From positions 15,006,349-15,070,348 of the forward strand of contig NC_088318.1 of NCBI RefSeq assembly GCF_910592395.1: 64,000 nucleotides of DNA, given 5' to 3'. Shown in pieces: positions 32,301 to 44,300 of this stretch (position 1 is its first letter; the number at the start of each line of letters is the position of its first letter). The translations under genes were made by a program, and so were the position numbers. Origin of the DNA: Lineus longissimus (Eukaryota; Nemertea; Pilidiophora; Heteronemertea; Lineidae). Under the pieces are notes generated by a model. It searched no databases, was not told the origin of the DNA, and saw only the letters and a program-made list of their open reading frames with translations.

Positions 32301-35300
32301 CGCCTGGTCCTTTTGGCGTTGTTGTTGGGCCGCCTGGTCCTTGTGGCGTTGTGGTTGGGCCACCTGGTCCTTGTGGCGTCGTGGTTGGGCCGCCTGGTCC
32401 TTGTGGCGTTGTGGTTGGTCCGCCTGGTCCTTTTGGCGTTGTGGTTGGGCCGCCTGGTCCTGGTGGCGTTGTGGTTGGGCCGCCTGGTCCTTGTGGCGTT
32501 GTGGTTGGGCCGCCTGGTCCTTGTGGCGTTGTGGTTGGGCCGCCTGGTCCTTGTGGCGTTGTGGTTGGGCCGCCTGGTCCTTGTGGCGTTGTGGTTGGGC
32601 CGCCTGGTCCTTGTGGCGTTGTGGTTGGGCCGCCTGGTCCTTGTGGCGTTGTGGTTGGGCCGCCTGGTCCTTGTGGCGTTGTGGTTGGGCCGCCTGGTCC
32701 TTGTGGCGTTGTGGTTGGGCCGCCTGGTCCTTGTGGCGTTGTGGTTGGGCCGCCTGGTCCTTGTGGCGTTGTGGTTGGGCCGCCTGGTCCTTTTGGCGTT
32801 GTTGTTGGGCCGCCTGGTCCTTTTGGCGTTGTTGTTGGGCCGCCTGGTCCTTTTGGCGTTGTTGTTGGGCCGCCTGGTCCTTTTGGCGTTGTTGTTGGGC
32901 CGCCTGGTCCTTGTGGCGTTGTGGTTAGGCCGCCTGGTCCTTGGGGCGTTGTGGTTGGGCCGCCTGGTGTTGTGGTTGGGCCGCCTTGTCCTGGTGTTGT
33001 GGTTGCACCTTGTGGCGTTGTGCCACCTCCTATCAGGGTTGTGGCTACTGGTGTTGTACTGAAGAAGCTCATATCAAAGGGACATTTGCATTCTTCCCGT
33101 TTGACACATTCCTCGTCCTGAAGAAGGTATCCCTCTGCGCAGCGACAACCCTTGGTACAAGTTGACTGGACGCATTCAACACTGCCGACTATATGGTCAC
33201 ATTTATACGGGCATTCGGAAGAGCAATTGCTCAGTACCATTGGCTCTTCGCACGCTGGAAAGATACAGGTGACATGTAAATTGCGTAATGTGTCAATAAA
33301 TGATAAATATACGTTTTGTTGGACATTTTCTGATAATCTTTAAGTATTAATGCATCACCCTGAGATCATTTAATCTTTTATCATCATTCTGATCGAAGTG
33401 GCTACATACCACTTTTAGACTTTTAGTCATAACTTTTCTAAACAAGTTTTGGGAGAAACGGCTTTATTTTTCTTCCTTTTAAAGAAAAACTTCAATCCGT
33501 CCTTCAGGACAATGAGACCACGCACTGATTTCCTGAAGTACTACTGCTACCGGCACAGATTGGTCTAGTGTTCCAGCGACATTTTAAGGATCATGACGAG
33601 GTAATTAGGTCAAATCCTGAAATAAGAGGAAATATGGATCTTTTTTAGTTTTGTCTTACTCTTATTGCAATCGCATTGCTCATTCTCCTCGAGCTTGAAT
33701 CCCTTACAGTCTATGCTCTCGCCGACTTTCGTTACAATCCTTGTCCTTGTCTTTTCAGTAATACTCTTCGAACAATTACACGCCGTCCATTCAGTCCAGC
33801 TACTCACATCGCATCTTTCTGTTAATTGAAAAAAATGATTAAAAAACTTGACGTTATTTGAATGCCCAGTCCTCATGCCTGAGACTAGCACAGGGCGAGA
33901 TAATGTGATTCTATTTGACAAAGCTGCATGAATGATATATCCACAAAAATGCGAATTAGGGACTTTTCGCAAATCCCCGAAACGCCAACCTGAACGCCCA
34001 TCGCATTGTTCTCTCGACCGGCTGATAATGATGTCGAACAATGGGATAGCCGCCTTCAGGTTGACGTTCGGAAGCTTTGCGAAATCTCCGAGAAAGGGCA
34101 GTCGAATACAGCAATAACAGTGAAACTCTGATGTTGTGAAACAAAATGGCGGACTTACGGGATCAGCATACGATGTTTCCGACATCACGTCAGCCATGAC
34201 ATGGAAATCAACAGAGCGTGACCCCATACACTGTGGGCTACCAGACGAGGGTAATTGCAATAGTCCACAGTGCATAGCTCAGCGAGGTTCCGCCATTCTG
34301 GCACAAGAGGCACTAAGAAAGAGACGAATCCATCACCAAATTTTATGATGTGAGACTCGGCGGCATATTGTACATTTGGGTTTTTGGCTTTCAGCTTTCG
34401 TACCGAAAGCGGGAGAAATGGTGGTTTTACCTTCACATGGTCGATCGTTGCAAGTAACTGATTCGGTTGTATTATGGCACTCTGGTTTCGCACACGTCCT
34501 ATTTCGGGTCTTTGTTCCGTTGCCACATGTTTCTGAGCATCCTGACCATTCCGACCACAATCCACAGCTTGTGTTGGTGCATTGCATATCACCGTACTCA
34601 CATTTACTGCAAAACAAGAGCAGCAAATGTGTTCACAACAACTTCATTGCTTTTGCAGAGGCTCAACCCAAAAAAACGCCCAATTGTGTCGAAAGTGTTA
34701 AACTGCTTAGGGGAACAGATATTGACGTCGTGTCGTTTATATCAATTTCAAATGGTCACCCGTAAATCTTAAATGTTAGGCAAACACGGAAATAAAGCTA
34801 TTTGCCAATCTCACCAACAAACGATTTTCGTTTGCATCCATGAAAACTTACTCTGGGTTTCGTTCAATGATCAATTCAATAATATAAATGATGTTCGAAT
34901 CCAAGACAAATTTTTTCGCAAGAAAAGAAGCACTTTTTAAGTCTTACGTGAATTAAGTTCAAGATGGCGGCCCTGTGTGGTCGACGAGGGTGCCGCCTTT
35001 GGTCACCATCGTTAGCAAGATTTAGTTGCGACGATTTACCCGTCTCTTTCAAATGGCGTCACTTGATCTCCGGTAAATTTCGCAAGAGTCTGGGATCCTG
35101 ACCGCATTCCTCCTGCCGCGTATCAGAATCTTTATTTGAAAGACTCTGGGGGTAATAAACCCAAGAGACAAAGCACAGGCTACAGTATCGGCGGGAGCAT
35201 CGGTGTCGTTGTTTTTCTGGCAAAAACCCGACTTGATTCCAGCGACTGCGTCCCCTAGCGGACTCATTGTATTGTCAGGTTGTTCCTAGTGTTGTGCCAC

Positions 35301-38300
35301 AACGCCATTATGGTTCACGTATGCATAGGCCTAACGACTAATAGATTCATACACTTGATTGGGAACAACGTTTACATAACATAGTGTTCGCCGTTTTCAC
35401 GTCACGATGCATTGCAGCTCTGGCGGTTTTACATAACTACAACGTGACGTCTTCGCAAACATTATCCCCAATCAAGTGCAACGATCTACATGTATAGCAC
35501 ATGCAGGTTTGTGTTACCAGAAGACTTACCAATCAGTACATTCATCTTTCTTGATTACTTCACCATGACTGTATTCTTGGCCTTCCAGTATGCAAACGTT
35601 CTTACGTGTGGTCGTTCTTACTGTCGTTGTTGCTGCGAAAGAATATGTCATTGGGTACATGGTTAATTTTCATGATGAGGCTGCCACTCTTCCGGTGGCA
35701 GTGCAAATGCAAGTCCATCCATTTGATCGAAATATTAGAAAATAATCATTATGTCAGTCATTTCATTATGCTTTTGCAACTTGTAAGTCACCATATAAAT
35801 ATAGGGAAATGAGTTGCGCCTGCTGTCGTTGTACCTGGAGGTGCTCCTGTTGTAGTTGTAGCTGGTGGTGCGCCTGTTGTAGTTGTAGCTGGTGGTGCGC
35901 CAGTTGTAGTTGTAGCTGGTGGTGCGCCTGTTGTAGTTGTAGCTGGTGGTGCGCCTGATGTCGTTGTAGCTGGTGGTGCGCCTGTTGTCGTTGTAGCTGG
36001 TGGTGCGCCTGTTGTCGTTGTAGCTGGTGGTGCGCCTGTTGTCGTTGTAGCTGGTGGTGCGCCAGTTGTCGTTGTAGCTGGTGGTGCGCCTGTTGTAGTT
36101 GTAGCTGGTGGTGCGCCTGTTGTCGTTGTAGCTGGTGGTGCGCCTGTTGTCGTTGTAGCTGGTGGTGCGCCTGTTGTAGTTGTAGCTGGTGGTGCGCCTG
36201 TTGTAGTTGTAGCTGGTGGTGCGCCTGTTGTTGTTGTAGCTGGTGGTGCACCTGTTGTTGTTGTAGCTGATGGTGCACCTGTTGTAGTTGTAGCTGGTGG
36301 TGCGCCTGTTGTAGTTGTAGCTGGTGGTGCGCCTGTTGTAGTTGTAGCTGGTGGTGCACCTGTTGTAGTTGTAGCTGGTGGTGCACCTGTTGTCGTTGTA
36401 GCTGGAGGTGCGCCTGTTGTAGTTGTAGCTAGTGGTGCGCCTGTTGTAGTTGTGGCTGGTGGTGCAACTGTTGTAGTTGTGGCTTCAGGTGCGCCTGTTG
36501 TAGTTGTAGCTGGTGGTGCGCCTGTTGTCGTTGTAGCTGGTGGTGCGCCTGTTGTCGTTGTAGCTGGTGGTGCGCCTGTTGTGGTTGTCGCTGGTGGTGC
36601 ACCTGTTGTAGTTGTAGCTGGTGGTGCGCCTGTTGTAGTTGTAGCTGGTGGTGCACCTGTTGTAGTTGTAGCTGGTGGTGCGCCTGTTGTAGTTGTAGCT
36701 GGTGGTGCACCTGTTGTAGTTGTAGCTGGTGGTGCACCAGTTGTAGTTGTAGCTGGTGGTGCGCCTGTTGTCGTTGTAGCTGGTGGTGCGCCTGTTGTGG
36801 TTGTCGCTGGTGGTGCACCTGTTGTAGTTGTAGCTGGTGGTGCGCCTGTTGTAGTTGTAGCTGGTGGTGCACCTGTTGTAGTTGTAGCTGGTGGTGCGCC
36901 TGTTGTCGTTGTAGCTGGTGGTGCGCCTGTTGTAGTTGTAGCTGGTGGTGCACCTGTTGTAGTTGTAGCTGGTGGTGCGCCTGTTGTAGTTGTAGCTGGT
37001 GGTGCACCTGTTGTAGTTGTAGCTGGCGGTGCGCCTGTTGTAGTTGTAGCAGGTGGTGCACCTGTTGTAGTTGTAGCTGGTGGTACACCTGTTGTCGTTG
37101 TAGCTGGCGGTGCGCCTGTTGTAGTTGTAGCTGGTGGTGCGCCTGTTGTAGTTGTAGCTGGTTGTGCGCTTGTAGTAGTTGTAGCTGGTGGTGCACCTGT
37201 TGTCGTTGTAGCTGGTGGTACACCTGTTGTCGTTGTAGCTGGCGGTGCGCCTTTTGTAGTTGTAGCTGGTGGTGCGCCTGTTGTCGTTGTAGCTGGAGGT
37301 GCCCCTGTTGTAGTTGTAGCTGGTGGTGCGCCTGTTGTAGTTGTGGCTGGTGGTGCACCTGTTGTAGTTGTGGCTTCAGGTGCGCCTGTTGTAGTTGTAG
37401 CTGGTGGTGCGCCTGTTGTGGTTGTAGCTGGTGGTGCGCCTGTTGTGGTTGTAGCTGGTGGTGCGCCTGTTGTGGTTGTCGCTGGTGGTGCACCTGTTGT
37501 AGTTGTAGCTGGTGGTGCGCCTGTTGTGGTTGTAGCTGGTGGTGCGCCTGTTGTGGTTGTCGCTGGTGGTGCGCCTGTTGTCGTTGTAGCTGGCGGTGCG
37601 CCTGTTGTAGTTGTAGCTGGCGGTGCGCCTGTTGTAGTTGTAGCTGGTGGTGCGCCTGTTGTAGTTGTAGCTGGCGGTGCGCCTGTTGTCGTTGTAGCTG
37701 GAGGTGCGCCTGTTGTAGTTGTAGCTGGCGGTGCGCCTGTTGTAGTTGTTGCTGGTGGTGCGCCTGTTGTAGTTGTAGCTGGTGGTGCGCCTGTTGTAGT
37801 TGTAGCTGGTGGTGCGCCTGTTGTAGTTGTAGCTGGTGGTGCGCCTGTTGTAGTTGTAGCTGGTGGTGCGCCTGTTGTAGTTGTAGCTGGTGGTGCGCCT
37901 GTTGTAGTTGTAGCTGGTGGAGCGCCTGTTGTAGTTGTAGCTGGAGGTGCGCCTGTTGTAGTTGTAGCTGGTGGTGCGCCTGTTGTCGTTGTAGCTGGTG
38001 GTGCGCCTGTTGTAGTTGTAGCTGGTGGTGCCCCTGACGTGGTTGTCGCTGGTGGTGCGCCTGTTGTAGTTGTAGCTGGTGGTGCGCCTTTTGTAGTTGT
38101 AGCTGGTGGTGCGCCTGTTGTCGTTGTAGCTGGAGGTGCGCCTGTTGTAGTTGTAGCTGGTGGTGCGCCTGTTGTAGTTGTGGCTGGTGGTGCACCTGTT
38201 GTAGTTGTGGCTTCAGGTGCGCCTGTTGTAGTTGTAGCTGGTGGTGCGCCTGTTGTGGTTGTAGCTGGTGGTGCGCCTGTTGTGGTTGTAGCTGGTGGTG

Positions 38301-41300
38301 CGCCTGTTGTGGTTGTCGCTGGTGGTGCACCTGTTGTAGTTGTAGCTGGTGGTGCGCCTGTTGTCGTTGTAGCTGGTGGTGCGCCTGTTGTGGTTGTCGC
38401 TGGTGGTGCGCCTGTTGTCGTTGTAGCTGGTGGTGCGCCTGTTGTAGTTGTAGCTGGCGGTGCGCCTGTTGTAGTTGTAGCTGGCGGTGCGCCTGTTGTA
38501 GTTGTAGCTGGCGGTGCGCCTGTTGTAGTTGTAGCTGGTGGTGCGCCTGTTGTCGTTGTAGCTGGAGGTGCGCCTGTTGTAGTTGTAGCTGGCGGTGCGC
38601 CTGTTGTAGTTGTTGCTGGTGGTGCGCCTGTTGTAGTTGTAGCTGGTGGTGCGCCTGTTGTAGTTGTAGCTGGTGGTGCGCCTGTTGTAGTTGTAGCTGG
38701 TGGTGCGCCTGTTGTAGTTGTAGCTGGTGGTGCGCCTGTTGTAGTTGTAGCTGGTGGAGCGCCTGTTGTAGTTGTAGCTGGAGGTGCGCCTGTTGTAGTT
38801 GTAGCTGGTGGTGCGCCTGTTGTCGTTGTAGCTGGTGGTGCGCCTGTTGTAGTTGTAGCTGGTGGTGCCCCTGACGTGGTTGTCGCTGGTGGTGCGCCTG
38901 TTGTAGTTGTAGCTGGTGGTGTGCCTGTTGTAGTTGTAGCTGGTGGTGCGCCTGTTGTAGTTGTAGCTGGTGGTGCGCCTGTTGTAGTTGTAGCTGGTGG
39001 TGCACCTGTTGTCGTTGTAGGTGGTGGTGCGCCTGTTGTCGTTGTAGCTGGTGGTGCGCCTGTTGTAGTTGTAGCTGGTGGTGCCCCTGTTGTGGTTGTC
39101 GCTGGTGGTGCGCCTGTTGTAGTTGTAGCTGGTGGTGCGCCTGTTGTAGTTGTAGCTGGTGGTGCGCCTGTTGTAGTTGTAGCTGGTGGTGCACCTGTTG
39201 TAGTTGTAGCTGGTGGTGCGCCTGTTGTAGTTGTAGCTGGAGGTGCGCCTGTTGTGGTTGTAGCTGGTGGTGCGCCTGTTGTGGTTGTAGCTGGCGGTGC
39301 GCCTGTTGTAGTTGTAGCTGGCGGTGCGCCTGTTGTAGTTGTAGCTGGAGGTGCGCCTGTTGTAGTTGTAGCTGGTGGTGCGCCTGTTGTAGTTGTAGCT
39401 GGTGGTGCGCCTGTTGTAGTTGTAGCTGGTGGTGCCCCTGTTGTGGTTGTCGCTGGTGGTGCGCCTGTTGTAGTTGTCGCTGGTGGTGCGCCTGTTGTAG
39501 TTGTAGCTGGTGGTGCGCCTGTTGTAGTTGTAGCTGGTGGTGCGCCTGTTGTAGTTGTAGCTGGTGGTGCGCTTGTTGTAGTTGTAGCTGGTGGTGCGCC
39601 TGTTGTAGTTGTAGCTGGTGGTGCGCCTGTTGTAGTTGTAGCTGGTGGTGCGCCTGTTGTCGTTGTAGCTGGTGGTGCGCCTGTTGTAGTTGTAGCTGGC
39701 GGTGCGCCTGTTGTAGTTGTAGCTGGCGGTGCGCCTGTTGTAGTTGTAGCTGGCGGTGCGCCTGTTGTCGTTGTAGCTGGAGGTGCGCCTGTTGTAGTTG
39801 TAGCTGGTGGTGCGCCTGTTGTAGTTGTAGCTGGTGGTGCGCCTGTTGTAGTTGTAGCTGGTGGTGCGCCTGTTGTAGTTGTAGCTGGTGGTGCGCCTGT
39901 TGTAGTTGTAGCAGGTGGTGCGCCTGTTGTAGTTGTAGCTGGTGGTGCGCCTGTTGTAGTTGTAGCTGGTTGTGCGCCTGTTGTAGTTGTAGCTGGAGGT
40001 GCGCCTGTTGTAGTTGTAGCTTGAGGTGCGCCGGTTGTAGTAGTAGCTGGAGGTGCGCCTGTTGTAGTTGTAGCTGGAGGTGCGCCTGTTGTAGTTGTAG
40101 CTGGAGGTGCGCCTGTTGTAGTTGTAGCTGGTGGTGCGCCTGTTGTCGTTGTAGCTGGTGGTGCGCCTGTTGTCGTTGTAGCTGGAGGTGCGCCTGTTGT
40201 AGTTGTAGCTGGAGGTGCGCCTGTTGTAGTTGTAGCTGGTGGTGCGCCTGTTGTAGTTGTAGCTGGTGGTGCGCCTGTTGTAGTTGTAGCTGGTGGTGCG
40301 CCTGTGGTAGTTGTAGCTGGTGGTGCGCCTGTTGTAGTTGTAGCTGGTGGTGCACCTTTTGTAGTTGTAACTGGTGGGGCTCCTGTTGTCGTGGTCCCTG
40401 ACGGTGGGCCTGTAGTTGTTGTGCCTTGTATGGATTGAAATAGTTGATTTAGATGACAGAGTAACGCTGGTGTCTTGGTCGTAATCTGAATATTTTCGGT
40501 TCGTAAACTAAGATGTTGATTCAGAATATCAAATTTTTTAAAGGCGTTTTTAGGAATGTACATAACTCAAATTGAATTATTTAAAATTGATGAATAATTC
40601 ATCAACTACAACTATTTTGCATGCATGATAAATGTATACTTTATGTTATTTACTCTGGCCTCATGGAAATACCTGTTGCTCACTCAATGTAAACAAAAAG
40701 CAACTGAAATCCAACCAGTACATTTTCAATCCACTCACCTATTTCGTAGCAGGCGAACACTGATAATTTAATGGTCATCGCTTGCTGGCCACTGCTCTTT
40801 GTAAACGTGAGTTTTACATTCTTTAACATTACATCCGCAACGAGAAGCATGACAGTACTGCCCGTCTGGTCTGGTGTAAATGTGTTTGTATTCGCCACAA
40901 ACTTATCCTAGAATTAGTATAAAAAAACATTAGTTGTTAAAAGTAACAGATGAACGACAACGGCTCGAGTCACATTTTTACTGACCTATTTATCTTCATG
41001 GCAGTCTATATTGCTAACCGTGCTTTGTATGATTTTAACATTATTTCTATATGCTTTCTCGTTTACATTAGATATTTTAGCTGAACAGCCTGCAATCATT
41101 AGTGCGTGAGTGGCTACACTGAATAAGATATTTGCAAAAGTGCTGCATGAATACTCTTGTTTGGTAATGGTAGGCCTACTCATGATAATCAAATCATTAA
41201 TCAACTACATGCTAGTCATTTTCAATTTCACTCAACAATGGGTGAGGTCAGAACTCCGCGTATGTTATGTGTTACGTGTTAGTGTTACAGATCTGTTAAC

Positions 41301-44300
41301 ATCCCTGTTAACCTGAACCACCAAACATGCAGTTCTGGCTAACAGCCTGTTAACATTATGTTAACAGGCTGTTAGCAGCCTGTTAACATGGTGTCAGCAG
41401 TGTTCACTCGGCAGCAGTTTTATCATGAGTGGCACCACTTATTCCGCTAATCACATGGCGAATACGAGCATGCTTATCAACTAAATACTGCAAATTCAAG
41501 GAATCGCAGCTTTTTCCATTTCTACCACAGAAGTACGTATTTCCAGCGTGATCTGGCCTCTGAATCCTAATAATCACACCATCGATGTATAGCAGAACTC
41601 GGCGAATATCCCCATTGATATCAATTAAATCACGACAGAGTTCATCGAATTCAGCAGGCTGGGGAAAAAACACATGCTGAGGCGCTATGTCCATGAAAAA
41701 TCTGGCTACAAGATGAAGATTTGCGATAACTGTTGGCTTTGCCTTGCCCACAGCATACCCAATCTGTCTGTAATATCCACCAGATGCGATATACATGAGA
41801 AAAGTTTCCATCATTTCCTTTGAGGTGGTAAGAAGGGCTCTGCCTTGATTTCTCCAGGCATGGAATTCGTCCACTAACCCATTAAGCTGCTCTTCTGTGA
41901 GCCGTATGTGCCTCTCTGTAGGTTCTGTGCTACTAGCAGGTGTGCGAACAAAGTTTTCAGCTCTCTGAACAGCAACAACTTGCAAATCTGGCTCGAAAAT
42001 CATCTTTCAGGATTCAACAAACCAATCAAAGATGGCTGCTAACACTAACACTAACAGGCAGTATTCTGACCTCCAGAACGTTTAACAGATCCTTAACCAC
42101 CTAGTGGTTAAAGTTTCTAAAATCTACCACAATCAGAATACATTACTGACAAGATGTTTGACAGTAAGAATAGTTATTTCGAACAAATTTAGTGAAAACC
42201 CCTAGCTGATTCGTCTGGAAACAAAAAAGGTATTCAAAAAACAAGCTTAACAGATTTCAGTTTGCTATGATTAAGTTAACATGTCCTGTTACAGATCTGT
42301 TAGGTGTAACACCGCATGTTACAGGAGCTGTTAGAATGTATGATTTTTAACAGATCTGTAACACTAACAGCAGTGTCACACCAGTGTTTATCTCGAGGTC
42401 AGAATTGGTGGTTAGTGTTACAGATCTGTGACAGATCTGTAACACTAACACGTAACACATAACATACACGGAGTTCTGACCTCACCCATTGTCTTTGAAA
42501 TACATGTAAACTGCATGCAAGCAAGCAACGAGCAGTTTTATATGAATCCATCTTTTGGCCAGGTATTCATAGTCCTATCTATATTCAAAATAAACTTACT
42601 GCTGGGATCGTCGTTGTAACGCTCCTCACGTTTGTGGTCACTATCACGATCTTCCCCACCTCCACATCACTTTCCTTATTTACGACAATAGACACAGTCA
42701 AAGTGTCCTGTGTTTCAGTAAATGGCGGACCTCCTGGTCTCAGTTGTTGGAGATCGACACTATCAACACCTGTTGCAGTAATGGCATCTTTCGGAATTAT
42801 CGCTGGGTCACTCATTCCATTTACCTCAGTACATTGTGATAGTGGTGCTGAAATTTTCCATTGAACAAATAAGAATCAAAGCAACCAATTCTATCACTCT
42901 ATAACTTTATCTGCTTATCAAGTCTACAAATTACACTGCCTACTTCTTCCATATCATTTGATTTGTTAATGGATAAAAATGAAATACTGCCCGATGGATG
43001 ATGTGGAAATGTCGCTGTTTTTTTCAGTATACCTCTGTACGAAAACTACTTGGCCGATTTCTTCAAAGTTTTTTTTTTTTAAATCTAAATTTGGTACCCT
43101 AGAAGAATTTTAAATTTCAGCAAACATAGTTACGAAATGAACTTTTCATTTATTCGTGTACATTGACGCAGTGCATTGATTCTTACTCCTTCAGCTCTGG
43201 ACTGCCTATTTCTACATAAATTTGGATGAAATTAGAAATAGTCGGCCTGAGTCCTGACCCCGAAATCGTAAACGGACTCCCACAAAGACATTTTTCTTAC
43301 TGGATTTACCAACTTCAATCTAACCTGGAAATTTTGTTGGTTCCTAAAATTCGATTTAACAAAGAGCAAAATTTGAAGAAATCAAATTAAATCAATTTAT
43401 TCTTTCAGGACGAACGAATCAATTCGCATTGTTTTCATCAACCAAGATTTTATTTGACATTATGTACGTATTGATCACCGCTTACCTTAGCGGCCAAAAA
43501 AAATAAAGTGCTATACATACGTGTCGTCACTGACGTTGTAGTTGGTGGTGCGCCTGTTGTCGTTGTAGCTGGTGGTGCACCTGTTGTCGTTGTAGCTGGT
43601 GGTGCACCTGTTGTAGTTGTAGCTGGTGGTGCGCCTGTTGTAGTTGTAGCTGGTGGTGCACCTGTTGTCGTTGTAGCTGGTGGTGCGCTTGTTGTAGTTG
43701 TAGCTGGTGGTGCGCCTGTTGTAGTTGTAGCTGGTGGTGCACCTGTTGTTGTTGTAGCTGGTGGTGCGCCTGTTGTCGTTGTAGCTGGAGGTGCGCTTGT
43801 TGTAGTTGTAGCTGGTGGTGCGCCTGTTGTAGTTGTAGCTGGTGGTGCACCTGTTGTCGTTGTAGCTGGAGGTGCGCCTGTTGTAGTTGTAGCTGGTGGT
43901 GCACCTGTTGTCGTTGTAGCTGGTGGTGCGCCTGTTGTAGTTGTAGCTGGTGGTGCGCCTGTTGTAGTTGTAGCTGGTGGTGCGCCTGTTGTAGTTGTAG
44001 CTGGTGGTGCGCCTGTTGTCGTTGTAGCTAATGGTGCGCCTGTTGTCGTTGTAGCTGGTGGTGCGCCTGTTGTAGTTGTAGCTGGTGGTGCGCCTGTTGT
44101 AGTTGTAGCTGGTGGTGCGCCTGTTGTAGTTGTAGCTGGTGGTGCGCCTGTTGTCGTTGTAGCTGGTGGTGCGCCTGTTGTAGTTGTAGCTGGAGGTGCA
44201 CCTGTTGTAGTTGTAGGTGGTGGTGCGCCTGTTGTAGTTGTAGCTGGTGGTGCGCCTGTTGTAGTTGTAGCTGGTGGTGCGCCTGTTGTAGTTGTAGCTG

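Noticed and set aside
29393-33121. Very long plus-strand ORFs (about 1,200 residues, GVVVGPPGP, WLGRLVLVA and WRCGWAAWSL repeats)
   Set aside because: Antisense or off-frame readings of the 30-bp array. A repeat whose unit length is divisible by three and lacks stops leaves every frame open. The minus-strand TTTPQGPGGP frame alone has flanking TIL and VWC domains and splice sites.
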